Shown here piece by piece: positions 17,819 through 28,268 of a stretch of 64,000 nt of DNA. The notes under the pieces are model-generated. The model was not told the origin of the DNA. It did no database searches and was given only the letters and a program-made list of their open reading frames with translations. The stretch's first letter is position 1; the number at the start of each line of letters is the position of its first letter. This DNA comes from Propionivibrio dicarboxylicus (GTDB taxonomy: Bacteria > Pseudomonadota > Gammaproteobacteria > Burkholderiales > Rhodocyclaceae). Both the position numbers and the translations under genes were made by a program. The stretch covers positions 124,001-188,000 of the forward strand of contig NZ_FNCY01000006.1 of the NCBI RefSeq assembly GCF_900099695.1, given 5' to 3'.

Positions 17819-18301
17819 ATGAACCGAACCGATTTGCAGGCCATTCGCCAACTGCTTTTTTTCACGCAGGCCGAAGCCGCACGCTATGTAGCATCCAGCC
17901 CCGAACATCCGGAGGGCGTTACGCCGGACACCTGGCAAGCGTGGGAAACCGGCACGCAGCCGATCCCGCCGCATATCGTCGAACGCATTACGGATTTGAG
18001 TGAATGGCGTTACGGGGCCTTGGCGGCCACCGCCGACAACATCCGCATCCAGATTGGCGAACAAGCTGGCACGCCAGATTCCGTCTTCGTCATTTGGTAC
18101 GACAACCTCGACGACTGGCTTTCCCTGCCTGGACGCGAACCGGTCATGTGGCGGCTGCAGCAATCGGTCTGCGCCGGCCTGAGAGAGATGTACAGCATCG
18201 TGAAACTCGTATGTTTCGATGCCGATGCCTATCGCCAATGGCGCGGCGACCGCGAAGATTCCGAATCACTCCGCGCCGAGTGGGCCTCAACCGTCGCCTA
18301 A
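17819..18301 (+). CDS. YdiL/Aca2-like helix-turn-helix protein
   Basis: A 160-residue protein resembling E. coli YdiL (DUF1870) and the Aca2 anti-CRISPR-associated repressors. The N-terminal half (residues 1-75: LQAIRQLLFFTQAEAARYV, then TWQAWETGTQPIPPHIVERI) is a lambda-repressor-like HTH with the conserved W-x-x-WE-G turn; the C-terminal half contains WRLQQSVCAGLREMYSIV, matching the YdiL pattern. Function is unknown outside Aca2. I start at the ATG at 17819 because homology begins there; an ATG at 17768 would add 17 unlike residues. No Shine-Dalgarno is obvious. It stands alone between two terminators. Confidence 0.75.
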   Translation: MNRTDLQAIRQLLFFTQAEAARYVASSPEHPEGVTPDTWQAWETGTQPIPPHIVERITDLSEWRYGALAATADNIRIQIGEQAGTPDSVFVIWYDNLDDWLSLPGREPVMWRLQQSVCAGLREMYSIVKLVCFDADAYRQWRGDREDSESLRAEWASTVA

Positions 18302-18374
18302 GCAGACCATTGCAGCCCCCGCTGGGCGATTGAGCTTAACCAAACGCCCTGACGGCCTGATTCAACGGAAACAA

Positions 18375-18420
18375 AAAACCCGCAGATCTTGGATTTACCA
18401 AGCTGCGGGTTTTAATTTTT
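18375..18420. terminator. Bidirectional terminator between the YdiL-like gene and guaA
   Basis: AAAACCCGCAG and CTTGG (18375-18392) pair with CCAAG and CTGCGGGTTTT (18398-18413), leaving a two-base bulge and a five-base loop. T-runs lie on both sides, so it can stop transcription of both convergent genes. Confidence 0.9.
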
Positions 18421-18459
18421 TACTTTAACAAATAAATCTATGTTTATGCTTTTTAATAA

Positions 18460-20025
18460 TTATTCCCACTCGATAGTTGCTGGTGGTTTTCCGGAGATGT
18501 CATAAACAACGCGGTTGATGCCGCGCACTTCGTTGATGATGCGGTTGGAGACCTTGCCCAGCAGCGCATGCGGCAATTCTGCCCAGTGCGCGGTCATGAA
18601 GTCCTGGGTTTGGACCGCACGCAAGGCAACGACATATTCGTAGGTCCGCCCGTCGCCCATCACGCCAACCGATTTCACCGGCAGGAAAACGGCGAATGCC
18701 TGACTGGTCTTTCCGTACCAATCCGCAGCCCGAAGTTCGTCGATAAAAATTGCGTCGGCACGGCGCAGAAGATCGGCGAACTCCTTCTTGACCTCACCCA
18801 GAATTCTGACGCCGAGACCTGGGCCTGGGAACGGATGGCGGTAAACCATCTCATGCGGCAACCCCAGCGCAAGACCCAACTCGCGCACCTCATCCTTGAA
18901 CAGTTCACGCAAGGGCTCAAGTAGCTTCAACTTGAGCGTTTCCGGCAGTCCACCGACGTTGTGGTGACTCTTGATCGTATGCGCCTTCTTGGTTTTTGAC
19001 CCTGCCGACTCGATTACATCGGGATAAATGGTGCCTTGAGCCAGCCATTTTGCATTGGGCAGCTTTTTGGCTTCGGCCTGGAACACTTCGACAAATTCAC
19101 GACCAATGATCTTGCGTTTCTGTTCGGGATCGGAAACACCCGCCAGATGCCCCATGAACTGAGCTGTCGCATCCACGTGGATCACCTTGACGCCCAAATT
19201 GCGCGCAAACGTCTGCATGACCTGCTCCGCCTCATTCAAACGGAGCAATCCATTGTCGACGAATACGCAGGTCAATTGATCGCCGATGGCGCGGTGCAGT
19301 AACGCCGCCACCACGGAGGAGTCCACCCCGCCGGAAAGGCCAAGGATCACTTCTTCGCTGCCAACCTGCGCGCGCACCTTGGCAATGGCTTCATCGACAT
19401 AGTCCGGCATATTCCAGTCATGCCCACAAGCACAGATGTCATGAACAAAGCGCGCGAACATGTCCTTGCCCTTGAGGGTATGCGTCACCTCAGGGTGAAA
19501 CTGGACTGCGTAAAATTTCCGGGTTTCGTCAGCCATGGCGGCGATCGGGCAGGACTCATTGCTGGCGATGACGCGGAAACCTTCGGGCAAGCCGGTCACT
19601 TTATCGCCATGACTCATCCAGACATCGAGCAAGCCGTGACCCTCTGCATTTTTCCGGTCTTCAATGCCCTGAAACAGTTTTGAATGACCGCGCGCCCGAA
19701 TCTCGGCATAGCCGAACTCGCGCTTCCCGGAACTCTCGACCTTACCACCCAGTTGCTGAGCCATCGTCTGCATGCCATAGCAGATACCGAGCACCGGGAC
19801 ACCCAATTCAAAGACCACCTGCGGCGCACGCCATTCCTCGGCTTCATAAACCGAATTCGGTCCTCCGGAAAGAATGATCCCTTGCGGATTGAATTCGCGG
19901 ATAAACGCTTCACCCACGTCGAACGGATGGAGCTCGCAATAGACCTGCTGCTCACGGATCCGCCTCGCGATAAGTTGCGTTACCTGAGAACCGAAATCGA
20001 GAATGAGGATTTTTTTGTGTGCCAT
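18460..20025 (-). CDS. guaA: GMP synthase (glutamine-hydrolysing)
   Basis: A 521-residue enzyme that aminates XMP to GMP. The N-terminal class I glutaminase has the nucleophile Cys82 in GICYGMQ and the His/Glu pair in QFHPEVTHT; the ATP-pyrophosphatase domain has the P-loop [12 protein letters not shown] near residue 230; the C-terminal dimerisation domain ends in the conserved KPPATIEWE. It follows guaB by 53 bases, a standard guaBA operon for the last two steps of guanine nucleotide synthesis. Confidence 0.97.
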   Translation of the reverse strand: MAHKKILILDFGSQVTQLIARRIREQQVYCELHPFDVGEAFIREFNPQGIILSGGPNSVYEAEEWRAPQVVFELGVPVLGICYGMQTMAQQLGGKVESSGKREFGYAEIRARGHSKLFQGIEDRKNAEGHGLLDVWMSHGDKVTGLPEGFRVIASNESCPIAAMADETRKFYAVQFHPEVTHTLKGKDMFARFVHDICACGHDWNMPDYVDEAIAKVRAQVGSEEVILGLSGGVDSSVVAALLHRAIGDQLTCVFVDNGLLRLNEAEQVMQTFARNLGVKVIHVDATAQFMGHLAGVSDPEQKRKIIGREFVEVFQAEAKKLPNAKWLAQGTIYPDVIESAGSKTKKAHTIKSHHNVGGLPETLKLKLLEPLRELFKDEVRELGLALGLPHEMVYRHPFPGPGLGVRILGEVKKEFADLLRRADAIFIDELRAADWYGKTSQAFAVFLPVKSVGVMGDGRTYEYVVALRAVQTQDFMTAHWAELPHALLGKVSNRIINEVRGINRVVYDISGKPPATIEWE

Positions 20026-20078
20026 TTCTCCGCCTTGAATGAGCGAGGGTCACGTCATCGTGCCCTCGGAACGCAACG

Positions 20079-21539
20079 TCAATCGACGTGGTAATTCGGT
20101 GCTTCCTTGGTGATTTGTACGTCGTGAACGTGGGACTCACGCACCCCCGCGGACGTGATTTCGACAAAAGCCGCCTTGCTGTGCATGTCGGCGATCGTCG
20201 GACAGCCGAGATAGCCCATGGAGGAGCGCAGGCCGCCCATCAACTGATGGATGACCGCAACTACCGAGCCCTTGTACGGGACCCGTCCTTCAATACCCTC
20301 GGGAACGAGTTTCTCGACATTGGACGCGCTGTCCTGGAAATAACGGTCGGCGGCACCTGCCGCCATCGCACCGATCGACCCCATGCCCCGATAGGACTTA
20401 TAGGAACGACCTTGATAGAGTTCTACCTCGCCAGGCGCCTCTTCGGTGCCCGCGAACAGACCACCGAGCATGACCGCATTGCCGCCGGCAGCGATTGCCT
20501 TGCAAATATCGCCGGAATAACGGATGCCACCATCGGCAATCATCGGAACACCACTGCCGGCGAGCGCTTCCGCAACATTTTGAATGGCGGTGATTTGCGG
20601 AACGCCGACACCGGCAACAATACGCGTCGTGCAAATAGATCCCGGGCCGATGCCGACTTTTACGCCGTCAGCGCCATGATCCACCAGCGCTCTCGCCGCG
20701 TCCGCCGTCGCGATATTTCCGCCAACCACCTCGATATGAGGGAATCTAGTCTTGACCCACTGAACGCGTTCGAGCACGCCTTGAGAATGTCCGTGTGCCG
20801 TGTCCACCACGATCACATCAACCCCCGCTTCCGCCAGCAACTCGGCCCGCTCTTCCGTTCCCGCGCCAACGCCGATGGCGGCACCGACACGCAAGCGACC
20901 GGAAGCGTCCTTGCACGCATCCGGGTGTTCGGTCGTCTTGATGATGTCCTTGACCGTAATCAGACCGCGCAACTCGAACGCCTCGTTAACAACAAGAACA
21001 CGCTCAAGCCGGTGTTTGTGGATCAAGGACTTCCCCTCTTCCACCGTGGCACCCTCACGCACGGTGACCAGCCGATCACGCGGGGTCATGATGTTTATGA
21101 TCGGTTGATCGAGATTTGTCTCGAAACGCAAATCACGGTTCGTTACGATGCCGACGACCTTCTTGCCCTCAACGACCGGAAAACCCGAGATCTTGTGCAA
21201 CCGGGTCAATTCCAAAACCTCGCGCACCGTCAGCGTCGGCGCGATGGTGATCGGATCCTTCAGGATTCCGGCCTCGAAACGCTTGACCTTGGACACTTCG
21301 GCGGCTTGGGCCTGTGGCGAAAGATTCTTATGTACGATACCGACACCACCCGCCTGCGCCATGGCGATCGCGAGACGCGCTTCCGTCACGGTATCCATTG
21401 CCGCTGACACGAGTGGCATATTGAGCGTGATGTTGCGGGTGAGGCGGGTACGCAACGAGACGTCGCGGGGGAGAATCGAAGAATGGGCGGGAACGAGCAG
21501 GACGTCGTCAAACGTCAGCGCTTTCTGCAATAAACGCAT
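20079..21539 (-). CDS. guaB: IMP dehydrogenase
   Basis: A 486-residue enzyme oxidising IMP to XMP, the rate-limiting step to GMP. The start [20 protein letters not shown] is canonical; two CBS domains lie at about residues 90-200; the catalytic loop [15 protein letters not shown] holds the nucleophilic Cys, and the flap region and [10 protein letters not shown] are present. I used the ATG at 21539, since further upstream in-frame codons precede the predicted promoter. Confidence 0.97.
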   Translation of the reverse strand: MRLLQKALTFDDVLLVPAHSSILPRDVSLRTRLTRNITLNMPLVSAAMDTVTEARLAIAMAQAGGVGIVHKNLSPQAQAAEVSKVKRFEAGILKDPITIAPTLTVREVLELTRLHKISGFPVVEGKKVVGIVTNRDLRFETNLDQPIINIMTPRDRLVTVREGATVEEGKSLIHKHRLERVLVVNEAFELRGLITVKDIIKTTEHPDACKDASGRLRVGAAIGVGAGTEERAELLAEAGVDVIVVDTAHGHSQGVLERVQWVKTRFPHIEVVGGNIATADAARALVDHGADGVKVGIGPGSICTTRIVAGVGVPQITAIQNVAEALAGSGVPMIADGGIRYSGDICKAIAAGGNAVMLGGLFAGTEEAPGEVELYQGRSYKSYRGMGSIGAMAAGAADRYFQDSASNVEKLVPEGIEGRVPYKGSVVAVIHQLMGGLRSSMGYLGCPTIADMHSKAAFVEITSAGVRESHVHDVQITKEAPNYHVD

Positions 21540-21568
21540 GGCCTTTGATCCTAGGGTCACAAAGTCGT

Positions 21569-21577
21569 ATTCTACCA
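21569..21577 (-). promoter_or_regulatory. Extended -10 promoter of guaBA
   Basis: On the minus strand TGG-TAGAAT (21577-21569) is an extended -10 box about 30 bases before the guaB ATG. No good -35 box is visible at 17 bases, which is usual for extended -10 promoters. Confidence 0.45.
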
Positions 21578-21704
21578 AAACCATCCAAAGCACGGAAATC
21601 AAGCGCGCGCCGATGGAAGTGTTTGTTATTTACTTTGGTTGGCGCAAGCGACCGATATTAAGACATCCGAATTCCGCCAAGACCGGTATTGCCATTAATC
21701 TGTC

Positions 21705-22172
21705 ATGAACATCCGATCGCCTAACCTGATCAAGACCGTGCTGGCGCTAAGCCTGATCGCGGCAACCGCTGGCGCTTCGGCGCAAATCTATCGCTGGAAG
21801 GACGAAAACGGCAGGACGGTGTTCTCGGACAAACCACCGGAGGGCCGCGCCCGCCAACAAGAGAAACTGGACGCCCCCCTCTCATCTTCGGCAGGTAGCA
21901 CCGCCCAAAAAAATCTCGCCGAACAAGAAATATCGTTCCAGAAGAGACAGAAGGACGCCAGGGAGCGTGCCGAAAAGACGGGCAAGGATGAAGCCGCACA
22001 AGCTGAAAAACAGGAATACTGCACGTCCTTGCGTCGGCAACTGATGGCACTAGAGTCCGGCGAACGCATCGTCAGGCGAGATGAAAACGGCGAACGGCAG
22101 TTTCTCGACGACGCCCAACGCGAGCAGGAGATCGCGAAAGTCCGCCAGTCGCTACAAAACACCTGCCAATGA
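21705..22172 (+). CDS. DUF4124 domain-containing exported protein
   Basis: A 155-residue protein with a Sec signal peptide (cleavage likely after Ala26, GASA-QIY) followed at once by the DUF4124 core IYRWKDENGRTVFSDKPP. The rest is a charged helical stretch (about 60-150, rich in Lys, Glu, Gln, Arg). DUF4124 proteins are common in the periplasm of beta- and gammaproteobacteria; no biochemical role is established. It is divergent from guaB and convergent with rnfH, whose end lies 5 bases away with no terminator between. Confidence 0.85.
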   Translation: MNIRSPNLIKTVLALSLIAATAGASAQIYRWKDENGRTVFSDKPPEGRARQQEKLDAPLSSSAGSTAQKNLAEQEISFQKRQKDARERAEKTGKDEAAQAEKQEYCTSLRRQLMALESGERIVRRDENGERQFLDDAQREQEIAKVRQSLQNTCQ

Positions 22173-22177
22173 AGTCC

Positions 22178-22510
22178 TCAGTTTGAAGTCGGAGCCTCGG
22201 CGCTTTCGCCGGCACCTTTCTTCATCACTTTTCCTTCGGCCGCGCGCTGCTTTCGGACAGCCTTGGGGTCGGCAATCAGCGGTCGATAGATCTCGACGCG
22301 ATCCCGATGCCGCAAAACGGTTTCCGGTTTGACGAGTTTGGCGAACACACCGATCTTGTTCTTGGCGAGATCAATCTCAGGATATTTTTCGAGCAACCCG
22401 GACCGCTCGATGGCCTGAAACACTGTCGCGCCTTCGCTCAATCTGATTGTGATAATTTCCTGCTTGTCTGGAAGCGGATAAACCACTTCCACGCTGATAT
22501 CTTCAGCCAT
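22178..22510 (-). CDS. rnfH: RnfH family protein (UPF0125)
   Basis: A 110-residue ubiquitin-like beta-grasp protein. The conserved core VEVVYPLPDKQEIITIRL, GLLEKYPEIDL and VEIYRPLIADPK is complete; the last 25 residues are a variable Lys/Ala tail. Function is unknown, but it almost always follows ratA. I start at the ATG at 22510, which overlaps the ratA end by 8 bases and gives the usual N-terminus [10 protein letters not shown]. Confidence 0.9.
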   Translation of the reverse strand: MAEDISVEVVYPLPDKQEIITIRLSEGATVFQAIERSGLLEKYPEIDLAKNKIGVFAKLVKPETVLRHRDRVEIYRPLIADPKAVRKQRAAEGKVMKKGAGESAEAPTSN

Positions 22511-22946
22511 TTCCTTCTCCAAGAACCGCCTCAGCGCGGCGTGCAAAAGCATCGACAAACGTATTGCAAATCTGCCCGAAAACCGGGCCGATCATTTTGT
22601 CAAACAACCGGTTCGAGAACTCGTACGTCAGCCGTAGTTCAACCTTGCAAGCGTGTTCATCGAGCGGATGAAAATGCCACCCTCCGTCCAAACGCCGGAA
22701 AGGGCCGTCGACCAACCTCAGCCCGATGAAAGCGGGATCGTTCTTGTCGTTTTCCGTCGTAAAGTGGGCTTTTACGCCCCGGAAATTGATAAACAGCGTT
22801 GCCACCGTTCTGGTCGCGTCCCGATAGGAGACCTGCGTGCGCTCGCACCACGGCAGGAAATCTGGATACGCCTCGATATTTTCGACGAGATCAAACATCT
22901 GTCGTACCGAATATCCGATCAGGATCGACCTTTCCACCGTGGCCAT
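22503..22946 (-). CDS. ratA: RatA-family START-domain protein
   Basis: A 147-residue polyketide-cyclase/START-like protein. Motifs: [31 protein letters not shown] at the N-terminus and [23 protein letters not shown] in the second half. E. coli RatA was described as blocking 70S ribosome association, while homologues such as Coq10 bind ubiquinone; which applies here is open. It forms a two-gene unit with rnfH and is divergent from smpB, the conserved smpB/ratA-rnfH arrangement. Confidence 0.9.
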   Translation of the reverse strand: MATVERSILIGYSVRQMFDLVENIEAYPDFLPWCERTQVSYRDATRTVATLFINFRGVKAHFTTENDKNDPAFIGLRLVDGPFRRLDGGWHFHPLDEHACKVELRLTYEFSNRLFDKMIGPVFGQICNTFVDAFARRAEAVLGEGNG

Positions 22947-23020
22947 TTATCGTCGTACTCCGCGAATCCGGTAAAATGCTCATTCTAACATTGCCAGCGG
23001 TCAGTTCCGGGTCTACCCAT

Positions 23021-23467
23021 ATGAGTATCATTACCAACAAGAAGGCTTTCCACGACTATTTCATTGAGGAAAGGTTCGAGGCAGGCCTGGTTCTTGAAGG
23101 CTGGGAAGTCAAGGCGATCCGTGCCGGCCGAGCGAACATCAAGGAATCGTATGTCGTCATTCGCGACGGCGAGATCTTTATCTTCGGCATGCATATCACT
23201 CCCTTGGCGGAAGCTTCAACGCACATCAAACCCGACCCGATCCGCACGCGCAAATTGTTGTTGCATGCCAAAGAGATCAGCAAACTCATCGGCAAGGTGG
23301 AGCGCGCCGGCTACACACTGATGCCGCTCGATCTGCACTTCGAGAAAGGTCGCATCAAAGTAGAAATCGGCTTGGCCAAGGGCAAGAAACTGCACGACAA
23401 ACGCGAGGCCGAAAAATCCCGGGACTGGGAGCGTGAGAAGGCGCGACTGATGCGCGTCAACAACTGA
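23021..23467 (+). CDS. smpB: SsrA-binding protein SmpB
   Basis: A 148-residue partner of tmRNA in rescue of stalled ribosomes. The start [22 protein letters not shown], the oligonucleotide-binding core [19 protein letters not shown] and the basic C-terminal tail [22 protein letters not shown] that enters the decoding centre are complete. The ATG at 23021 is the conserved one. The tmRNA gene itself is not in the window. Its 3' end overlaps the convergent methyltransferase gene by 11 bases. Confidence 0.97.
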   Translation: MSIITNKKAFHDYFIEERFEAGLVLEGWEVKAIRAGRANIKESYVVIRDGEIFIFGMHITPLAEASTHIKPDPIRTRKLLLHAKEISKLIGKVERAGYTLMPLDLHFEKGRIKVEIGLAKGKKLHDKREAEKSRDWEREKARLMRVNN

Positions 23468-24257
23468 CCGGTGCGAGGTTCCGCTGTCGCACCGTTTCGA
23501 ACAAACAGACGGCCGCTGCGGCAGCGACATTGAGTGATTCACAACCACCTGGCATGGGTATCCGGACGCGCCGCGCCACGCTCGCCATCACGTCGGGACA
23601 CACACCGGCGCCTTCGCTACCGAACACCCAGGCGACCGCCCCCTGCAAACGCTGTTCGTACAAACCGGTGGAATCTGCCCCCAAGGCCGTTGCCATCGAC
23701 AATCCACGGTATTCGTTCAGGAATTCCGGCAAGCGGACCGATTCATGCAGATTCAGCAAAAAGTGCGCTCCCATGCCGGCACGGAGCACTTTGGGTGACC
23801 AAACCTGCGCGCAATCTTCAGAGAGCAGAACTTGGCGGAACCCTGCGGCCGCAGCACTGCGCAAAATCGAACCGACGTTACCGGGATCCTGAACGCCATC
23901 AAGCAGCACTGCATCACCCGCCAAATCGACTCTCATGGCCTCATCTGGCATCGAGGCAATCGCCAATATTCCACTGGGCGTTTCCACGGGAGCCAACTCG
24001 GCAAAAAGCGCGTCGGACAAACAGATGACACTGGAACACTTTTCGCCGGTTTCGAGAAACCGAGCAATTTCACTTCTGGCTTTTCCAGCATCGCTGATGA
24101 CGATCTCAAGCGGCGACCGACCCGAAGCAAGCAGGCTCTCGACAAGATGCATTCCGTCCAACACGATCTGCCGTGCCTTGCGACGCTCGCGACCGCTCTG
24201 GCAGAGCTTTTTCAGTGCCTTGAAGCGTGGGTTTTCGCGAGAAACGATGTATTTCAC
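23457..24257 (-). CDS. TrmH/SpoU-family RNA 2'-O-methyltransferase
   Basis: A 266-residue SPOUT-class methylase with an N-terminal substrate-binding domain ([17 protein letters not shown]) and the three knot motifs [31 protein letters not shown] and [22 protein letters not shown]. The family includes RlmB and the tRNA enzyme TrmH; the exact RNA target cannot be assigned. It ends the long rpsB-to-rnhB cluster and its start overlaps the rnhB stop by 4 bases. Confidence 0.87.
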   Translation of the reverse strand: MKYIVSRENPRFKALKKLCQSGRERRKARQIVLDGMHLVESLLASGRSPLEIVISDAGKARSEIARFLETGEKCSSVICLSDALFAELAPVETPSGILAIASMPDEAMRVDLAGDAVLLDGVQDPGNVGSILRSAAAAGFRQVLLSEDCAQVWSPKVLRAGMGAHFLLNLHESVRLPEFLNEYRGLSMATALGADSTGLYEQRLQGAVAWVFGSEGAGVCPDVMASVARRVRIPMPGGCESLNVAAAAAVCLFETVRQRNLAPVSC

Positions 24258-24838
24258 AGCAGTGACAACTGGGCGACAGGCGCAAAACTACGCCGATGCA
24301 CCGGGCTGATGCCATGTTCGCGCAAAGCTTGCAGGTGCTGTGGCGTCGGGTAGCCCATATGCCGATCGAAACCGTAGTCGGGGTACTGCTTGTGTAATTC
24401 AAGCATTGCCGCATCACGCGTTGTCTTTGCCAGAATTGACGCCGCAGCGATCGATGCTACCTTGCCGTCTCCACCGACGATTGCTTCGACCAGACATGAC
24501 AAGCGCGGGCATTTGTTACCGTCGACCAGCGCTTTCTCCGGTGTAATCGACAAGGCAGAAACGGCGCGCTGCATTGCCAACAGACTCGCCTGCAGAATAT
24601 TGATCCGGTCGATCTCTTCGACACTTGCTTCCGCCACGGCCCATGCCAGCGCATGCTGTCGGATTTCCTCCGCCAACTTTTCACGCCGTTTGGCCGAAAG
24701 CTTCTTCGAGTCGTCAAGGCCATCAATCGGGTGCTGCGGATCCAAAATCACCGCTGCGGCGACAACGGATCCGGCCAACGGGCCACGCCCGGCCTCATCC
24801 ACGCCGCAGACAAGACCTTCAGGCAGCCACAGCGGCAT
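24254..24838 (-). CDS. rnhB: Ribonuclease HII
   Basis: A 194-residue enzyme that removes ribonucleotides from DNA and RNA in RNA-DNA hybrids. The first motif [13 protein letters not shown] carries the Asp-Glu pair; VDGNKCP carries the third acidic residue and [17 protein letters not shown] is conserved. The start overlaps the lpxB end by 20 bases; [17 protein letters not shown] fits family N-termini. The lpxB-rnhB pairing is the standard order. Confidence 0.95.
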   Translation of the reverse strand: MPLWLPEGLVCGVDEAGRGPLAGSVVAAAVILDPQHPIDGLDDSKKLSAKRREKLAEEIRQHALAWAVAEASVEEIDRINILQASLLAMQRAVSALSITPEKALVDGNKCPRLSCLVEAIVGGDGKVASIAAASILAKTTRDAAMLELHKQYPDYGFDRHMGYPTPQHLQALREHGISPVHRRSFAPVAQLSLL

Positions 24839-25997
24839 TACCCGCTCCCGCCGGCAAAAACTCGATTATCTTTGCCGCAGCCTTCTCCGCCGTATTTTGC
24901 CGAAGCTGGAGGTGAATCCCATGAAAAACCTGCTGAATTCGCTCGCAGGACTCCTTGTCGGCATAGAGATTCAGCATGGCCTGTGCCAGATTTTCAGGAT
25001 TGGCATCATCCTGCAGAAATTCCGGGACAACGAACTTGTTGGCGAGAATATTCGGCAGGCCCACATACGGCAGATAACCCATGCGGCGCATGATGCGATA
25101 GCTCATCGGCGCCATCTTGTACGCAATGACCATCGGACGCTTGAGCAATGCAGCCTCGAGGGTCGCTGTGCCGCTCGCTACAAGCACGACATCGGCGGCC
25201 ATCATCGCCTCGTGCGAATGGCCGAACAGCATACGCAAGGGCAACTCTCGCGCCTGGCAACGGTAAAGCGCTTCCTCGAACTGCATGCGCGTTTCACGCG
25301 TCGCCAAGGGGACGAGAAACAAGGCCTCCGGCAACTTACGATGGATTTCGGCAGCTGTAGCGATAAAGGTATCTGCCATGAATCCGAGTTCGGATTGACG
25401 GCTTCCCGGAAGCAAGGCAAAAACGGGGCGTTGCGGCGATAGTTCCAACAAAGTTCGCGCAGATGACCTGCCATCTTCAAGCGGCAATACATCGGCCAGC
25501 GGATGGCCGACATAGGTCACCGGAATACCTTCCTTCTCGTACAACGCCGGTTCGAACGGAAAAAGCGACAGCACGTGAGAGACGGAAGCGCCGATCTTGT
25601 GAATGCGCTTGCCCCGCCAAGCCCAAATCGACGGGCTGACGTAATGAACACAGGGAATTCCACGAACTTTCAGTGCGTGTTCCAAGCCAAGGTTGAAATC
25701 CGGCGCGTCCACTCCGATGAACACATCCGGCTTGTCGCTAAGCAAGCGCCTTTTCAACGCATTTCGTATGCCAGAGATTTCGCGGTACTGCCGCAAGACC
25801 TCCACATAGCCACGAACGGCCAGTTTCTCGAGCGGATACCAGGATTCGAACCCCTGACCTTCCATCTTGGGGCCACCAATACCGTAGAAACGAGCCCCTG
25901 GCAGCTTTGCTTTGAGCGAAGCAATCAGGTGGCTGGCGAGCAGATCTCCCGACGCCTCGCCCGCCACCATGGCGATGCGAACGCCCGTTCCCATCAT
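24819..25997 (-). CDS. lpxB: Lipid-A-disaccharide synthase LpxB
   Basis: A 392-residue peripheral membrane glycosyltransferase (family GT19) that joins lipid X to UDP-diacylglucosamine. Motifs: [14 protein letters not shown] at the N-terminus, [33 protein letters not shown] and [11 protein letters not shown] (UDP binding), and GLPNILA. Its start overlaps the lpxA end by 4 bases. Length is normal. Confidence 0.96.
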   Translation of the reverse strand: MMGTGVRIAMVAGEASGDLLASHLIASLKAKLPGARFYGIGGPKMEGQGFESWYPLEKLAVRGYVEVLRQYREISGIRNALKRRLLSDKPDVFIGVDAPDFNLGLEHALKVRGIPCVHYVSPSIWAWRGKRIHKIGASVSHVLSLFPFEPALYEKEGIPVTYVGHPLADVLPLEDGRSSARTLLELSPQRPVFALLPGSRQSELGFMADTFIATAAEIHRKLPEALFLVPLATRETRMQFEEALYRCQARELPLRMLFGHSHEAMMAADVVLVASGTATLEAALLKRPMVIAYKMAPMSYRIMRRMGYLPYVGLPNILANKFVVPEFLQDDANPENLAQAMLNLYADKESCERIQQVFHGIHLQLRQNTAEKAAAKIIEFLPAGAGNAAVAA

Positions 25998-26773
25998 CGG
26001 ATGATGCCGCGCTTGGACACCGCCAGGAAATCGAGGATCGGCTGAAGTTCGGGATGACTACCGACCTCTTCTTCAAGTCTAAGCTTGGCTTCGTCAAGCA
26101 TGAGTCCGGACTTGTACAAGGTGCGATAAGCACGCTTGAGCGTCAGCAGCGCTTCCGGCGAGAATCCCCGACGTTTGAGCCCCTCGGCATTGATGCCGAA
26201 CGGTGTCGCGGTATTCCCGGCGGCCATGACATAAGGCGGAATATCCTGAAGCACCACAGTTCCAACCGCCGTCATGGTGTGCGCCCCGACGCGGCAGAAT
26301 TGATGTATCCCCGTATAGCCACCGAGAATGGCCCAATCGTCTACGTGCACGTGGCCTGCCAACTGAGCGTTATTGGCGAAGGTCGTCCGGTTTCCGACCT
26401 GACAATCATGGGCGATGTGCACATAGGCCATGATCCAGTTGTCGTCACCCATCCTCGTCACGCCGACATCTTGTGCGGTACCCAGATTGAAGGTGCAATA
26501 CTCGCGAATTGTGTTTCGATCACCGATTTCGAGACGAGTCGGTTCCCCTGCATATTTCTTGTCCTGCGGCACTTCGCCAAGCGAACAGAACTGGAAGATG
26601 CGGTTGTCGCAACCGATCCTGGTGTTCCCGGTAATGACGACGTGCGGCCCAATTCTGGTGTTATCGCCAATTTCCACGTGCTCGTCGATGATCGAGTAAG
26701 CACCAACGGAAACGCCAGCCCCCAGTTTCGCGCCCGGATGAATGATTGCTGTCGGGTGAATCATGCTTGACAT
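25994..26773 (-). CDS. lpxA: UDP-N-acetylglucosamine acyltransferase LpxA
   Basis: A 259-residue trimeric enzyme for the first step of lipid A synthesis. The N-terminal two thirds is a left-handed beta-helix of hexapeptide repeats (for example IHPGAKLGAGVSVGAYSIID), with the catalytic His in VHIAHDCQVGN and the YTGIHQFCRVGAH motif, followed by a helical C-terminal domain. An ATG nine bases downstream (MIHPTA) is an equally plausible start; the upstream one has a GAGAGG ribosome-binding site close by. Confidence 0.95.
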   Translation of the reverse strand: MSSMIHPTAIIHPGAKLGAGVSVGAYSIIDEHVEIGDNTRIGPHVVITGNTRIGCDNRIFQFCSLGEVPQDKKYAGEPTRLEIGDRNTIREYCTFNLGTAQDVGVTRMGDDNWIMAYVHIAHDCQVGNRTTFANNAQLAGHVHVDDWAILGGYTGIHQFCRVGAHTMTAVGTVVLQDIPPYVMAAGNTATPFGINAEGLKRRGFSPEALLTLKRAYRTLYKSGLMLDEAKLRLEEEVGSHPELQPILDFLAVSKRGIIR

Positions 26774-26782
26774 CGCCCTCTC

Positions 26783-27226
26783 TTAGATATCGCGCTTCGC
26801 GCACATCAACTCGGCTTCGGCCGCCACCTCACCGTCAACACGGGCAACGGCGTTATACTTCCACACACCGCGCATCTGCCGGGCAATCTCCACATGCAGA
26901 TGGAGTTGATCACCGGCAGTGACCGGCTTCTTGAAGCGAGCCTTGTCGATCCCGGCAAAATAGAACACCGAATGTTCGCTCGGCATCTCTCCGGCACTCT
27001 TGAACGACAGAATGCCGGCCGCCTGGGCCAACGCTTCCATGATCAGCACGCCGGGCATGACCGGGTAATGCGGGAAATGCCCCTGAAAGAATGGCTCGTT
27101 GATTGTCACGTTCTTGTAGGCGTGAATCGATTTGCCAATCTCCATCGTCACAACCCGATCCACGAGAAGGAAGGGATAACGATGAGGAAGATGCTTGATG
27201 ACTTCGTTAATATCCATTTCAATCAT
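26783..27226 (-). CDS. fabZ: 3-hydroxyacyl-ACP dehydratase FabZ
   Basis: A 147-residue hot-dog-fold dehydratase of fatty-acid synthesis. The catalytic His lies in [15 protein letters not shown] and the Glu in [10 protein letters not shown]; the substrate-tunnel segment [13 protein letters not shown] is conserved. Placement between lpxD and lpxA, sharing the 3-hydroxyacyl-ACP pool with lipid A synthesis, is universal in this cluster. Its start overlaps the lpxD stop by 4 bases. Confidence 0.96.
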   Translation of the reverse strand: MIEMDINEVIKHLPHRYPFLLVDRVVTMEIGKSIHAYKNVTINEPFFQGHFPHYPVMPGVLIMEALAQAAGILSFKSAGEMPSEHSVFYFAGIDKARFKKPVTAGDQLHLHVEIARQMRGVWKYNAVARVDGEVAAEAELMCAKRDI

Positions 27227-28242
27227 GGTGTTATATTTTTTTCTTTAAGTGCTTTTTCAAGTTCGGAAACGCGTTCCGCCAGCTTCGACAAGCGCCGGAT
27301 CTGCGCCGCATTATGCAACCAGTCTTCATGCGTATCGAGCGGAAAAACGCTTGTGTAAACGCCTGCCTGCTTCAAACTCTTGCCCACCAGCGTACCGGCA
27401 GAGATATGAACGTCGTCAGCGATCTCAAGGTGACCGGAAACCATGCCGGCCCCGCCAACCGTGCAACGTTTGCCAAATCGCGTACTCCCTGCGACGCCAA
27501 CGCAGCCGGCCATCGCGGAATGATCGCCGATGTGCACGTTGTGGGCGATCTGAATCTGATTGTCGAGCTTGACGCCGTTGCCGATTACCGTGTCGTCGAG
27601 CGCGCCTCGATCGACCGATGTATTGGCACCGATTTCAACGTCATCGCCAATGATCACTCTGCCGATTTGCGGGATTTTTATCCAGCACTCGCCTTCCTTG
27701 GCAAATCCAAAGCCATCGCTACCGATCACCGCGCCCGCCTGGATGACCGCCCGCTTACCGATCACGCAGCCTTGATAGACCACCGCATTCGGATAGATAA
27801 CGGAATCATCGCCGATGCTCACGTCGTCGCCGATCACGCATCCGGGATAAATCACCACATTTTCGCCGCAAGACACGCGCTGCCCGACCACGGCACACGC
27901 CCCCACCGTAACGCTATCTGGCAAGGGAGACGACACCGCCGCACTGGCATCTACGCCAACGGCGGGATGCTTCGCGGGATTGAGCAACGCCACCACGCGC
28001 GCATAGTAGGCGTAAGGATTGGGATGAACGATCCGCGGCAAGTCGGTATCGTCAGCGCTCCTGGCCGCGAGAACCACGGCCGATGCACGCGTATCTTTAA
28101 GCTGGGCCTTGAGTTTCGGGTTGGAGAAAAAACTGATATGTCCTGGCCCTGCCGATATCAGACTCGCAACCTGAACAATCTCTACACTACCATCCCCGCG
28201 CAGTTCTCCCCCGAGCTGAGCAACGATCGCGTCAAGCCGCAT
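27223..28242 (-). CDS. lpxD: UDP-3-O-acylglucosamine N-acyltransferase LpxD
   Basis: A 339-residue enzyme for the third step of lipid A synthesis. An N-terminal uridine-binding domain (residues 1-100) precedes a long hexapeptide beta-helix with the catalytic His in [18 protein letters not shown], and a C-terminal helix ([18 protein letters not shown]). I start at the ATG at 28242 ([14 protein letters not shown]), matching homologues; a GTG at 28263, 5 bases after the skp stop, would add seven residues and cannot be excluded. Confidence 0.93.
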   Translation of the reverse strand: MRLDAIVAQLGGELRGDGSVEIVQVASLISAGPGHISFFSNPKLKAQLKDTRASAVVLAARSADDTDLPRIVHPNPYAYYARVVALLNPAKHPAVGVDASAAVSSPLPDSVTVGACAVVGQRVSCGENVVIYPGCVIGDDVSIGDDSVIYPNAVVYQGCVIGKRAVIQAGAVIGSDGFGFAKEGECWIKIPQIGRVIIGDDVEIGANTSVDRGALDDTVIGNGVKLDNQIQIAHNVHIGDHSAMAGCVGVAGSTRFGKRCTVGGAGMVSGHLEIADDVHISAGTLVGKSLKQAGVYTSVFPLDTHEDWLHNAAQIRRLSKLAERVSELEKALKEKNITP

Positions 28243-28268
28243 CCCCTGTGATTGACCCTGCACGTCGC

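Noticed and set aside
17641-18301. Integrated element at tRNA-Asn
   Set aside because: No integrase, no direct repeat of the tRNA 3' end seen nearby, and flanking genes are core genes.
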